From: Oscarella lobularis
Lineage: Eukaryota; Porifera; Homoscleromorpha; Homosclerophorida; Oscarellidae
NCBI RefSeq assembly: GCF_947507565.1
Contig: NC_089180.1
Span: 3,038,001 to 3,102,000 of the forward strand
DNA: 64,000 nt
Direction: 5' to 3'
Below the pieces are notes generated by a model that worked only from the letters and a program-made list of their open reading frames with translations, had not been told where the DNA came from and did not search any database. Positions 45,728 to 54,869 of the stretch are shown here, piece after piece. Made by a program: the position numbers and the translations under genes. Each line of letters begins with the position of its first letter. Within the stretch, counting starts at the first letter, position 1.

Positions 45728-48050
45728 GTGCCGCATTTACTCATTTCATGTAAAAAACGCCGAAAAGGAGAGTTTCCTGAGAGCTTGAGAGCTTTCGTCC
45801 GTTGTCATGCTGGCTCATCTCTTTTTGCTCATCTCAACATAAATGGCTTATTGCCAAAATTTGATGACATAAAACTTCTCATGGAGCAGTGTGATTTTGG
45901 TCTACTCGCCTTATCTGAAACTAAACTGGATGCTTCTGTTGTTTCCAATAATGTTTCTGTCCCTGGCTACACTTTTCATCGGTCAGATCGAACTCGACAT
46001 GGTGGTGGTGTAGGTATCTACATCTCGGATTCGCTTAACTGCTCTGTTATGATTCGTCCTGAATTTGTTCAACTCTCCTCAAGTCTATCTTCATTGGAAG
46101 TGACTTTGGTTGAGTTGCGCTTTCCTTCTTCCAAAAGGAGCTGTATTGTCGGATCTCTGTACCGACCCCCAAGCTCTTCTTCTGTTTTATTTCTCAAAGA
46201 CCTGATGTTACTTGTTGATACCATCTACACTTACTCGGATGATCTCTTATTAATGGGGGATCTTAACTTTGACTTTCTCAAGTCTCTGGATTCTTCTATC
46301 TCTGACTCATTTGCTTTATTGCGACTTCAAAATCTTGTTACTCTTCCAACGCGGGTAACTGCAACATCAGCCTCTCTTTTGGATGTTGTTCTATCTTCTA
46401 TTCCTGAGCGATTCTCGAAGGCGATTTCGTTGGATTCTCGCGGTTTGAGTGATCATCATTTGGTTGGATGTGCACGAATTTTATCTTCACCTACCTCTAC
46501 AAGATCTGCTTGGCGATTTTTTCGTCCGATGCCAGAGGAGAAACTTCCTGTTTTTGATGCCTCTCTGCGATGTGCCCCTTGGTCAGTGGTCAATGCTTTC
46601 GAAAATGTTAATGACATGTGGGACACATGGAAAGCAATTTTTATGGCTGTTGTTGATGATGTCTTCCCCATCAAGCGTTTTCGAAGTAGGAGAAAAGCTT
46701 CTCTACCCTGGTTGAATGAAGACATTTTGGTCCTGATTCGAAAGCGTTGCTTTTTACGTCGTGCGTCAACCTCTAAACGGCGGTCTGTTGAAGAGCGACT
46801 TTTTTATCAATCTGAGTATCGTCGTTGACATCGTAACAAGGTGATATATCTTCTTCGAGCAGCGAAGTCTGAATATTTCCAAAAGAAACTTGATTCTCTT
46901 CGCTCACAGCCGTACCGCTTTTGGAAAGTTATTAATGATCTAACTGGTCGTGGTCGAATAAGATCCTCTCCGTGTCTCTCGGCTGAAGCGCTGAATCAGC
47001 AGTTTTGTTCGATTGTTGGCTCTACTGTAATTTCAAATGTCAACACTTCTTCTGATGCTACTTGTGACTTTAGTTCTTCCCATCTGCCTTATGCGCCAAT
47101 TTCAGACTTCCTTCTTGTATCAGAGTTAGATGTTTTTTATCAGCTTTGTCATCTTGATTCGAGAAAAGCGTGTGGTCCTGACGGTATAGAAGCGAGGTTC
47201 CTTAAGGCGGGTGCTGCAGAAATTTCTGCCTCACTTGCTTCCATCTTCAATGCCTCTCTCTCTAGTGGAATTGTCCCTTCTGATTGGAAATGTGCGAAAG
47301 TGACTCCTGTTTTTAAATCTGGAGACAGAAGTGATCCCTCGAATTATCGACCTATCTCTCTACTTTCGTCCATCTCAAAGATTTTGGAGCATTTTGTTTT
47401 TACTCGGCTGAACTTGTTTTTTGAGGTATTATCCCGGAATTTCAATATGGTTTCCGGAGTGGAAGATCTACGCAGGATGCTACCTCTGTGCTTGCTGACA
47501 CGCTATTGGAAGCAAAAGATAACAAGCTCTGCTCAGGCGCTGTCTTTCTAGACGTTAGGAAGGCATTTGATACAGTTGACCATGCCCGCCTTCTCTCTAA
47601 ATTGTGGAATTGTGGAGTTAATGGAAATGTTCATCTTTGGTTATCCAACTACCTTTCAGACCGCAGTCAGTTTGTTCAAGTTGGTGAAGATGCTTCTGAT
47701 TGTTGTCGATGTCTCCGCGGTGTTCCACAGGGATCGAAGCTAGGCCCACTGCTATACAACTTCTATACGAGTGACTTACCATCTTCAAATTTGACTTCCT
47801 CCATTATACTCTACGCTGATGATGTATGTCTCATGACGAGTCATACTTCTTACAGTGGTGTTGTCAAGTCTTTACAGCATGACGTCTCTCTTCTTTCTTC
47901 ATGGTACGATCGTAACTTGATGAAGTTGAATGGAAAGAAGACACAACTGATGCTGTTTCGAAAATTTCGTGACTCTACGGATCTCTCTAACTTTTCCATC
48001 TCTGTTGATGGGTCTACTGTGAGCCCGACTAATTCGGCTCGCTATCTCGG
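45728..48050 (+). pseudogene. CR1/L2-type LINE: endonuclease and reverse transcriptase
   Basis: The first part (to 46828) is an apurinic-type endonuclease: LNINGLLPK, SETKLD, YRPPSS, GDLNFD and SDHHLV in order. A TGA at 46826-46828 interrupts the frame. The same frame resumes at 46841 into the RT: KACGPDGIEARFLKAG, SNYRPISLLSSISKILE. After a one-base shift near 47445 it reads QYGFRSGRSTQDAT, FLDVRKAFDTVDHA, GVPQGSKLGPLLY, YADDVCLM (catalytic Asp pair, about 47815) and RYLGV. There it stops matching and enters the minisatellite, so the thumb and 3' end are missing. CR1/L2 affiliation is by overall motif style. Such elements nick DNA and copy their RNA in place. Confidence 0.85.
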
Positions 48051-48051
48051 T

Positions 48052-48797
48052 GTTATTACACCGCCTGCCGGAATATATACACCGCCTGCCGGAATATCTA
48101 CACCGCTTGCCGGCGGAGTACGTACACGCCTGCCGGAATATATACACCGCTTGCCGGCGGAGTACGTACACGCCTGCCGGTATATATACCGCCTGCCGGA
48201 ATACATACACCGCCTGCCGGAATATATACACCGCCTGCCGGAATATATACACCGCTTGCCGGCGGAGTACGTACACGCCTGCAAGAATATATACACAGCC
48301 TGCCGGCGGAGTACGTACACCGCCTGCCGGAATATATACACCGCCTGCCGGCGGAGTACGTACACCGCCTGCCGGAATATATACACCGCCTGCCGGAATA
48401 TATACACCGCCTGCCGGAATATATACACCGCATGCCGGCGGAGTACGTACACCGCTTGCCGGAATACATACACCGCCTGCCGGAATATATACACCGCTTG
48501 CCGGCGGAGTACGTACACGCCTGCCGGTATATATACCACAGCCTTCCGGCGGAGTACGTACACTGCCTTCCGGAATATATACACCGCTTTCCGGAATATA
48601 CATGTATGCACCGCCTGCTGGCGGAGTACGTACACCGCCTGCCGGAATATATACACCGCCTGCCGGCGGAATACGTACACGCCTGCCGGAATATACATGT
48701 ATACACCGCCTTCCGGAATATATGCACCGCCTGCTGGCGGAGTACGTACACCGCCTGCCGGCGGAGTACGTACACGCCTGCCGGAATATATACACGT
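48052..48797. repeat. 21-bp minisatellite
   Basis: About 35 units of ACACCGCCTGCCGGAATATA-T, alternating with variants CCGCCTGCCGGCGGAGTACG-T and CATGTATACACCGCC. The unit contains the palindromes CCGGCGG-like, ATATAT and GTACGTAC. Because 21 is a multiple of three, long open frames appear on both strands (up to 438 codons); these are not genes. It abuts the LINE RT without a gap. Confidence 0.92.
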
Positions 48798-48808
48798 GTT
48801 TTAGGTCT

Positions 48809-49085
48809 GGGGTCCTGAGCATGACCCCTTGATCAAAAACTGCTCCGCCGGGGTCCTGGGCAAGACCCCGTCATCAAAAACTGCCTTTGCATGAGAGGAG
48901 AGCATGTGTAAGTTTTATAGATTTATTTAATTAAATATCTGTTCCTCCCCTTTTGTCTACGAGCAGTTTTTGATTCGCGGGGTCATGCTCAGGACCCCGA
49001 AGCAGTTTTTGATATCTGATACGGGGTCATGCTCAGGACCCCGTAGTGAGCAGTTTTTTTTATGACTGGGTCATGCCCAGGACCC
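48809..49085. repeat. Cluster of five 20-bp hairpins, foldback arrangement
   Basis: GGGGTCCTGAGCATGACCCC (48809-48828) recurs with small changes at 48850-48869. It recurs in reverse orientation at 48979-48998, 49023-49042 and 49067-49085. GATCAAAAACTGC or its complement sits next to most copies. Each unit is itself near-palindromic (GGGGTC..GACCCC), and the cluster as a whole can fold back. Confidence 0.85.
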
Positions 49086-49386
49086 CAACTCCTAAGAAAA
49101 AAGTTTTTAAAACCTATGTACAAAAGTATACATATGCTTACCTAGTTGTTGTTGAGCTGCAATTCACATAAAATGACCCACGTGCGCTAAGGTACCATGC
49201 ACTATAAAAAGAATGCTGAAAAGTTTCCGTTTCGCGAAGAAGTTCCGTCGATGAGGCAAGAGAATGACCTATGCTACTCCGGGCCGCTAAATTACCAGTC
49301 GTCTCCTTCTCGATCCACAACAAAACCTTAGGAGAAGAAGAAGAAGACCAATATAGATTGGCACCGAGAACTTTCTCGATTCTCAC

Positions 49387-50273
49387 CTGCTGCACTTCCT
49401 CTTCAAAATCCTTCACGCCCACCAGCTGCTTCATCTTCAACGCCCACTCGCCTTCCGCCGCATCGCGTACGCGCTGATAGCGCATCATCAACTGCTCGAC
49501 GGCTTGAACGCTGGCAACGCGCTCCTGACGACGCAGCTCGTCGACGATTTTTCCCAGGCGATCGTTCAGCGTCGTGATAAAACACCGTCGACATTTGGAG
49601 TCGACTCGTTCGCTCGGCCATCGCCGCGGAGACGTTCGTCCACGCGTTTTCCAAGCGTTGGTGTCGTTCGATGCACGGTCCCCCCAACTTCCGTTGGGAG
49701 AGCGCAGCGCTCGCGAAGAATTTGCGCCGTGTCGATCAGTTGGAGACCGCTTTCGTGCGTCGCCGAGACGAAGTCGCCGTGCTCTTGTTGGAGATCGTGC
49801 GCCGCTTGTTCGCCGCACTTGTCGATGTCTGATTGGCTCGCGAGAACGAGATCAGATGCCTTCAAAAGCCAGTCGATGATCTTGAAGAGAGAAGAGAAAC
49901 ACAAGAATAACACCGGAAGTATTGGCCTAAAGATTACTACTGTACCTTATCTGTGTCTTGTTCGCAGCTTCCCAACTGGAGAAAACGTTCCAATTTATTC
50001 TGCTTTCCCTTCACCATAGCCCTGCACTGATCTCTCTTATCGACCAACTGACCCGTGACGGACATAAAATGCTTTGTCGTCTGCCGAAAGAGATCGTTGC
50101 ATGCTTCCCTCGCTCATCTCTTGACTCTGTAGCAAATCCATGAGACCTTCGCTTATGCCGTGCATGTGATCCAACATATCGTCGACTTCCTCCAATCTGA
50201 ATCGTCCCAATAAATGTTCGGCGGCTTCGTCGTCGTCGCAGCCGTCCATGAGTTCGTCCAAGCGAGTCTCAAT
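49387..50273 (-). pseudogene. Two exons of a spectrin-repeat-like coiled-coil protein
   Basis: Exon 50273-50053 (after TTTTTTAG, before GTCAGT) encodes IETRLDELMDGCDDDEAAEH, LLGRFRLEEVDDMLDHMHGI and so on. Exon 49880-49387 encodes IIDWLLKASDLVLASQSDID, SGLQLIDTAQILRERC, RHQRLENAWTNVSAAMAERT and IVDELRRQERVASVQAVEQL. Trp and Leu spacing resembles spectrin repeats as in Trio/SESTD1-type proteins, but I cannot fix the gene. The second exon must be read in three frames; one shift lies in a run of C at 49680-49685. It joins directly to an EGF fragment upstream. Confidence 0.5.
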
Positions 50274-50287
50274 CTAAAAAATAATAT

Positions 50288-50815
50288 TTATTAGTGTAGC
50301 TTCCGTTGTTATTGTGACAAGCGTGACTGCATCCGCCGTTCTGGACGGCACATTCATCGAGTCGTATCCATGGGATCGAAGAAATATCCGGTGTGGCAAC
50401 CGCATAAATAACGGCCATACGTATTCGTACACGTCTGATCGCAACCCCCGCGATTCGGCTCCATGCATTCGTCTCGATCGACGCAACGCGAAGCGTCGTT
50501 CGGATCCGGTTCGAATCCTTCGCGACAACGACACGCGTGACAGTCGTGTTCGCGGAAACCGTTCATGACGCCGCATTCGTTGACGTCCGTGCAATTGTTT
50601 CCGGAGCCGGTGAATCCGGACGAACAGGCGCAAATAAAACCGCCGATTTCGTTGATGCAAATTTGCTGGCAGCCGCCGTTCGTCACGTCGCATTCATTGA
50701 CGTCAATACATCGTTTATCATCAGTCGGATCCACGTGGAAACCGGGACGGCAACCGCATGCAAATCCCGCCGTATTGATTGCAATTCGATTGATTTGTCA
50801 GGCATTCGTTGACGT
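50288..50815 (-). pseudogene. Calcium-binding EGF repeat fragment (fibrillin/fibulin-like)
   Basis: Five consecutive EGF-like units can be read on minus. They are NECLTNQSNCNQ..CGCRPGFHVDPTDDKRC; DVNECDVTNGGCQQIC..ICACSSGFTGSGNNC; DVNECGVMNG..CREGFEPDPNDASRC (shortened in the middle); DRDECMEPNRGGCDQTC..CGCHTGYFFDP; and DECAVQNGGCSHACHNNNGS. The D-V-N-E-C starts are calcium-binding type, from extracellular matrix or receptor proteins. A frameshift disrupts unit 1 (near 50760) and another separates units 4 and 5. After GSYT the coding ends without a donor and meets the intron end of the next fragment. It lies back to back with talin. Confidence 0.75.
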
Positions 50816-50828
50816 CGTCGCACTGGTA

Positions 50829-52332
50829 CCAGCCCAAGTTCTCAGCTGGGTCTTATCAATGCCAGTCAGGCCATTATACAGCCGTGTGGCAAGATGATTT
50901 CCGCTTCGAAAGCTGCTGTTGCGACCGTCGGAGATGAAGCTACTGCATTGCAATTGTCTAATTTTGCTAAGCAGACGGCCACGTGTTTGGCTGACTTGAG
51001 AACGGCTGCTGCCACAGTAAGGGCGATATTATTGATTATTGATTATTTATTTGTTCTTTAGGTGGCTGAAGCATGCGGTTCTTTGGAAGTTGAAAGTGCT
51101 ATTGATGTTGTGAGACAGTTGGAGGCCGATCTCGTTTCCGTGCAGAAGACGGCCGCTTCCGGGAAATTGCTTCCTTTGCCAGTAGAAACGGTGAGACAAT
51201 AAATGATATCTAGGGCCATATATAGAGAGAGTTACTTGTCTATTTTTTAGGCGGAGTCATGTGCCCTGGAATTGGGTGGTGCTACATCGAAAACAGTTGG
51301 TGCTTCAATGGCTCAGGTACTGACAGCTGCAGCTCAGGTTAGTACTGGTACACGTCATAACCTAATATATATTCCACTCTAATAATCTTCGTATTAGGGA
51401 AGAGTTTAGGGAAGTTGTATACTGGCGGCACGTGACACGGCCAATGCTCTCAAAGTTCTTAGCGGTTCTTTTCGTGCCGCGACAACCGATGATCGCAGTG
51501 CCCAAGAGGGGATCGTTGCCACGGCAATTCAAGTCATGCTTCATTCGCGTCATCTCATTGACGAAGCGCAAAGAAAGCGATTGCTTCGCCACGGAACCCG
51601 GAAAATCAATCTCGTCTCGCTCAAGCGGCCAAAGCCGTTTCCCAGGCATTGAATCGAGTCATCAATTGTCTTCCCAGACAACGAGACGTCGATGCGGCGA
51701 TCAAAGAAATCGCCTCCGCTAGCGTTGCCCTGGCGACGGGGCAATATCCGCCGGCGGGCGATATGTCGTTTCAAGACGTTCAAACGTCGTTGAGCGTCAG
51801 CGCGGCGGCGTTGAACGTCAGCGCGAGCGAATTGGTTGCGCGGGACGCACATGCAATTGGCGCAAGCGTCGCAGAAATTCGCCGGAACTATCGAAGGTAA
51901 GGGGGAGAGAGACTGATAGAGTGAGGGGAAACGATGGGGGTTTCTAGGAAAAGGCTGCGCGGAATGAAATCGTTGGCTTTTTGAAATCCGTCTCTATGTG
52001 ATTGTCGTCGAGTAAATTGCTACTTGTCGCCAAAGCGCTCTCAGCTGATCCCAAAGCGCCAAACGTGAAAAACAATTTGGCTGCGGCGGCGAGGTAAAGG
52101 GGCCAAACGCGAAAGGGGCTGGGGTCTTCGTAAATTTGTTTTTGTTTTCTTTGTCAGAGGTGTAACAGATGCTATCAATGCGCTCGTGACTGTGTGCACG
52201 GCCGCTGCGTCCGGACAACGCGAATGCGACAATGCGCTTAGAAAGATGCAGACATTGACGGGCGCAATGTTGCAACCGGTCAACGATAGCACGTACTTTG
52301 CGTGCGTCGACTCGGTCGTCGAAAATTCGAAG
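50829..52332 (+). pseudogene. TLN: Talin central rod fragment, seven exons
   Basis: Talin links integrins to actin. Exons by splice sites are about 50829-51016, 51062-51190, 51251-51337, 51410-51896, 51947-52093 and 52158-52332, with the first probably fused from two. Diagnostic stretches are KMISASKAAVATVGDEATAL, LADLRTAAATV, ACGSLEVESAIDVVRQLE, LARDTANALKVL-like text, VINCLPRQRDVDAAIKEI, SSSKLLLVAKALSADPKAPN and QRECDNALRKMQTL..CVDSVVENSK. These follow the order of the central vertebrate talin rod (roughly its second quarter). Introns are 45-75 bp with GT..AG. Indels occur near 50840, 51570 and 51845, and an in-frame TGA near 51998. No head domain or C-terminus is present. This is a decayed fragment. 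Confidence 0.85.
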
Positions 52333-52719
52333 GTCAGTGCAGATTCTATCCCGATTCACACTAGCAACTTCCAAATATGGTCCGGGGGGTGACTGATGTC
52401 ACAAAGGCAGAGCAACCAATCACAGGATACGTTGCATTGCTAATTTGCTAGTGTGAATGAGCCCTTCTAAATGGAGCCAGGAGACGTGTTTTCTAGATCT
52501 TGGGCGAAGCGATGGGCGATGGGCGATGTTATGGTATTAATTGACTAATTAATGACTCTTCAAGATTGAATAGTATTATATGTAATTACTTATTCTTTTT
52601 CTTTCGTTTGTAGGGCTCACTCAGGGGTTCTATCAGATACGTGTACCATAGTTGTATCGATTATGCAGGGGCTTTGGTTTTTGTGTGTTGTATAGGGGGG
52701 GGAGATCGAACAGGAAGTG

Positions 52720-53290
52720 GCACGTGGTATAGATTTATTTTTAGCTTTTGGAATTATTTCTAATTACTTTTGTTTTTAGGGGAGCTTAATTGGAAGGAAG
52801 AGGAGAGGAATAGATGAAGCAAAGAGGAAGGAAGGAAGGAGGATTGAGGAGGAGGAGGGAGGAACAAGCGAAGGGTATGTAGTATGAGATATAGATTTGT
52901 TTTAGCTTTTGGAATTATTTCTAATTATTTCTATTTAGAGGAGCGAAGAGGAAGGAAGAGGGATCGAGGAAGAGGAGGGAGGAACAAGCAAAGGGTATGT
53001 AGTATGAGATATAGATTTATTATTTCTAATTATTTCTATTTAGTGGAGCTTAATTGGAAGGAAGAGGAGAGGGATAGCAGGCGGGAAGAGGAAGGAAGAA
53101 GGATCAAGGAGGAAAGGGTATGTAGTAGGAGACATAGATTTATTTTAGCTTTTGGAATTATTTCTAATTATTTCTATTTAGGGGAGCTTAATTGGAAGGA
53201 AGAGGGGAAGGATAGGAGGTGCGAAGAGGAAGGAAGAGGGATAGAGGAGAAGGAGGAGGGACAAGGGAAGGATATGTAATCTAAGGTATA
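52720..53290 (+). repeat. Tandem exon-like repeats, about 115-155 bp per unit
   Basis: Four to five units each contain ATAGATTTATTTTAGCTTTT, GGAATTATTTCTAATTATTT, a CTATTTAG acceptor-like end, GGGAGCTTAATTGGAAGGAA, purine-rich AGGAAGAGG text and a GGGTATGTAGTA donor-like end. Each unit thus mimics a mini-exon (ELNWKEEER..) between intron-like halves. Unit length varies by internal deletions. Confidence 0.75.
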
Positions 53291-53394
53291 GGTTTATTCT
53301 TTGCCTGTCACTTATTTCTAATTTCTGTTATCCAGGGATACTCGGCTGGAGGGGGTGGGGTACTGGGTGGGAGGGCCTAAGCCACAGGGTAGGC

Positions 53395-53515
53395 GTAAGG
53401 ATAGAATTGAGGGTAGGATTAGGATTAGGATTAGGGGTAGGATTAGGATTAAGGTTAGAGGTAGGGACAGGGTGGTTAGGGTGGTTAGGGGTAGGATTAG
53501 GATTAGGCTCGAATA
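53395..53515 (+). repeat. Telomere-like GGATTA/TTAGGG-type tract
   Basis: GGATTAGGATTAGGATTAGG and related AGGGTGGTTAGGGTGGTTAGG units run for about 120 bp. They resemble degenerate (TTAGGG)n, the animal telomere repeat, inside a chromosome. Confidence 0.7.
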
Positions 53516-53670
53516 GTATTGTTCATGGCGATTTGCATCTTCGAAACGTGCTTGTGCACACCTCTGATCACACCCCATTTCTCGTCAATTTTGAATATTA
53601 CCTGAGTCATATTACAAACGTTATCACGTTGCAGAGGAATGTGAAGACGTCGAATTTCTTGTTCGAGGAC
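53513..53670 (+). other. Kinase-like catalytic-loop fragment
   Basis: The frame reads NSIVHGDLHLRNVLVHTSDH then TPFLVNFEYYLSHI. HGDLHxRNVLV followed 12-15 residues on by V-N-F-E resembles the catalytic loop and the DFG/DFE region of protein-kinase-fold enzymes, with N in place of the metal-binding D. Only this segment is visible, with no flanking lobe. Confidence 0.4.
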
Positions 53671-54119
53671 TGATATATTCCGGAACTATGGTACACATAA
53701 GAGCTTCAAACAATTGATTAATTAATTAATTAATCAATCAATTAATTTCTTATATGATATTTACAAGTGCAAAGATGTGAAAATTGACATTGGAAGTGGA
53801 ATAGTCATTTCAGTCGTCTCCTTCGAAACGAGCAGAAATCATTGGCAGTCCTGGATGCAAAAAAACCCATTAATTAAGGAACCTTAACGCAAAATGGCAG
53901 AACGGAATCAATGACGAAAATCGACGATCCTTCTTTCATTTCTACGGATAAAACGCAACCGCCTCGTCGACCGTAGAGTCGACTGGATTTGACACGAGTA
54001 CATAGCCATCATGAGTCGCAACGGCTGAGCGAGAAAAGCGCGAGGACAGGTGTCTTTCATCGCCGATATCAGCTGACCAGACAAAGGGCCAAAAGAATCC
54101 GCAACGGGAGAGGCGAACG

Positions 54120-54330
54120 CTACTGATGTGGATTCCGCATCGCACATAACGGAAAATATGCGTCTCCCCCTTCAGATCGTTCATCCGAAGACGGAAGAAC
54201 AGCGCAGTCGGCTCATGGACGTCGTCAAAACGATATTTCTCTTTCGCACGCTCGATTCCGAGCAACTGCAAGAGGTTCTCGACGCCATGTTCGAACGGCG
54301 AGTCGTCGCCTACGAACACATCATCTTCGC
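54120..54330 (+). pseudogene. PRKAR2: PKA regulatory subunit type II fragment
   Basis: The frame encodes IVHPKTEEQRSRLMDVVKTI, FLFRTLDSEQLQEVLDAMFE and RRVVAYEHII. This is the segment between the inhibitor site and the first cyclic-nucleotide-binding domain of PKA-RII. After EHII the expected glycine/aspartate-rich beta-barrel start is replaced by unrelated residues and a stop. Upstream text (ESATGEANATDVDSASHITE) may be a degraded linker. No other RII exon follows before the transposon at 54600. A host gene piece, not a working gene. Confidence 0.72.
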
Positions 54331-54599
54331 AAGTGGAGGGAGATGGGCTTTCGAGAACGCGTATGCCATCTAACGAGACATTTAAAATCATAATCTTCTT
54401 TCCCTTCGACGTCTAGCAAAAGAAAAAACATATACTGTTGCGTTACGGCAAATGCCGGCGCGTTTGGCGGGTCGAAAGATGCCACGACGGATTCGCACAC
54501 TTCGTGCCCGCTCCATTTCGGAAGAACCCAAATACTAAGGGGAAAAAACGCTACTCGCATGGGTCGTTAGGCTGCTAATGGAGGGGGGGGGGGGGGGGG

Positions 54600-54869
54600 C
54601 CTCTTACCCAGACCCTTTCTCGGTCCCGGATGCTCCGCAACCGTCTGGTACTGTACCTCCCCTTTCACACCTCAAACCCCTCCTACTATGACGTAGGGGA
54701 ACCGTTGCTCTACACGCCGCAATCGGCGTTCTTTCAGTAATAGATCGACGTTTTACTCTTCTACGTACGTCTCTGCACCCATTCGAAGCGACTGTTCGCA
54801 AACGAGCTCCCCAATAGGGACCCATTCTTATCCGGGCTTCTACGTGCTTCCTCAACGATTCAATGGCGG
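54600..54869 (+). repeat. Left terminal inverted repeat of the two-gene transposon
   Basis: Matches the reverse complement of 59201-59470 nearly base for base up to about 54820, then more loosely to ATGGCGG at 54863-54869. Compared with the right end it lacks 12 bases (GGCGAGAAAGGG) near 54643, which removes one side of the terminal hairpin. Confidence 0.88.

Noticed and set aside
48052-48797. Possible CRISPR array
   Set aside because: Units are contiguous variants of one sequence without unique spacers, in a eukaryotic setting beside a LINE.
48042-48832. Long open frames of up to 438 codons on both strands with repeated IHRLPEY-, TPPAGIY- or YSGRRC-type text
   Set aside because: They are generated by the 21-bp tandem repeat, whose length is a multiple of three. 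There is no independent coding evidence.
49138-54330. Frameshifts in talin, EGF, spectrin-like and PKA pieces as pure sequencing error
   Set aside because: Not excluded, but less likely. The neighbouring transposon has a 2.2-kb and a 1.2-kb open frame with no break, and the fragments also lack whole exons and end abruptly.
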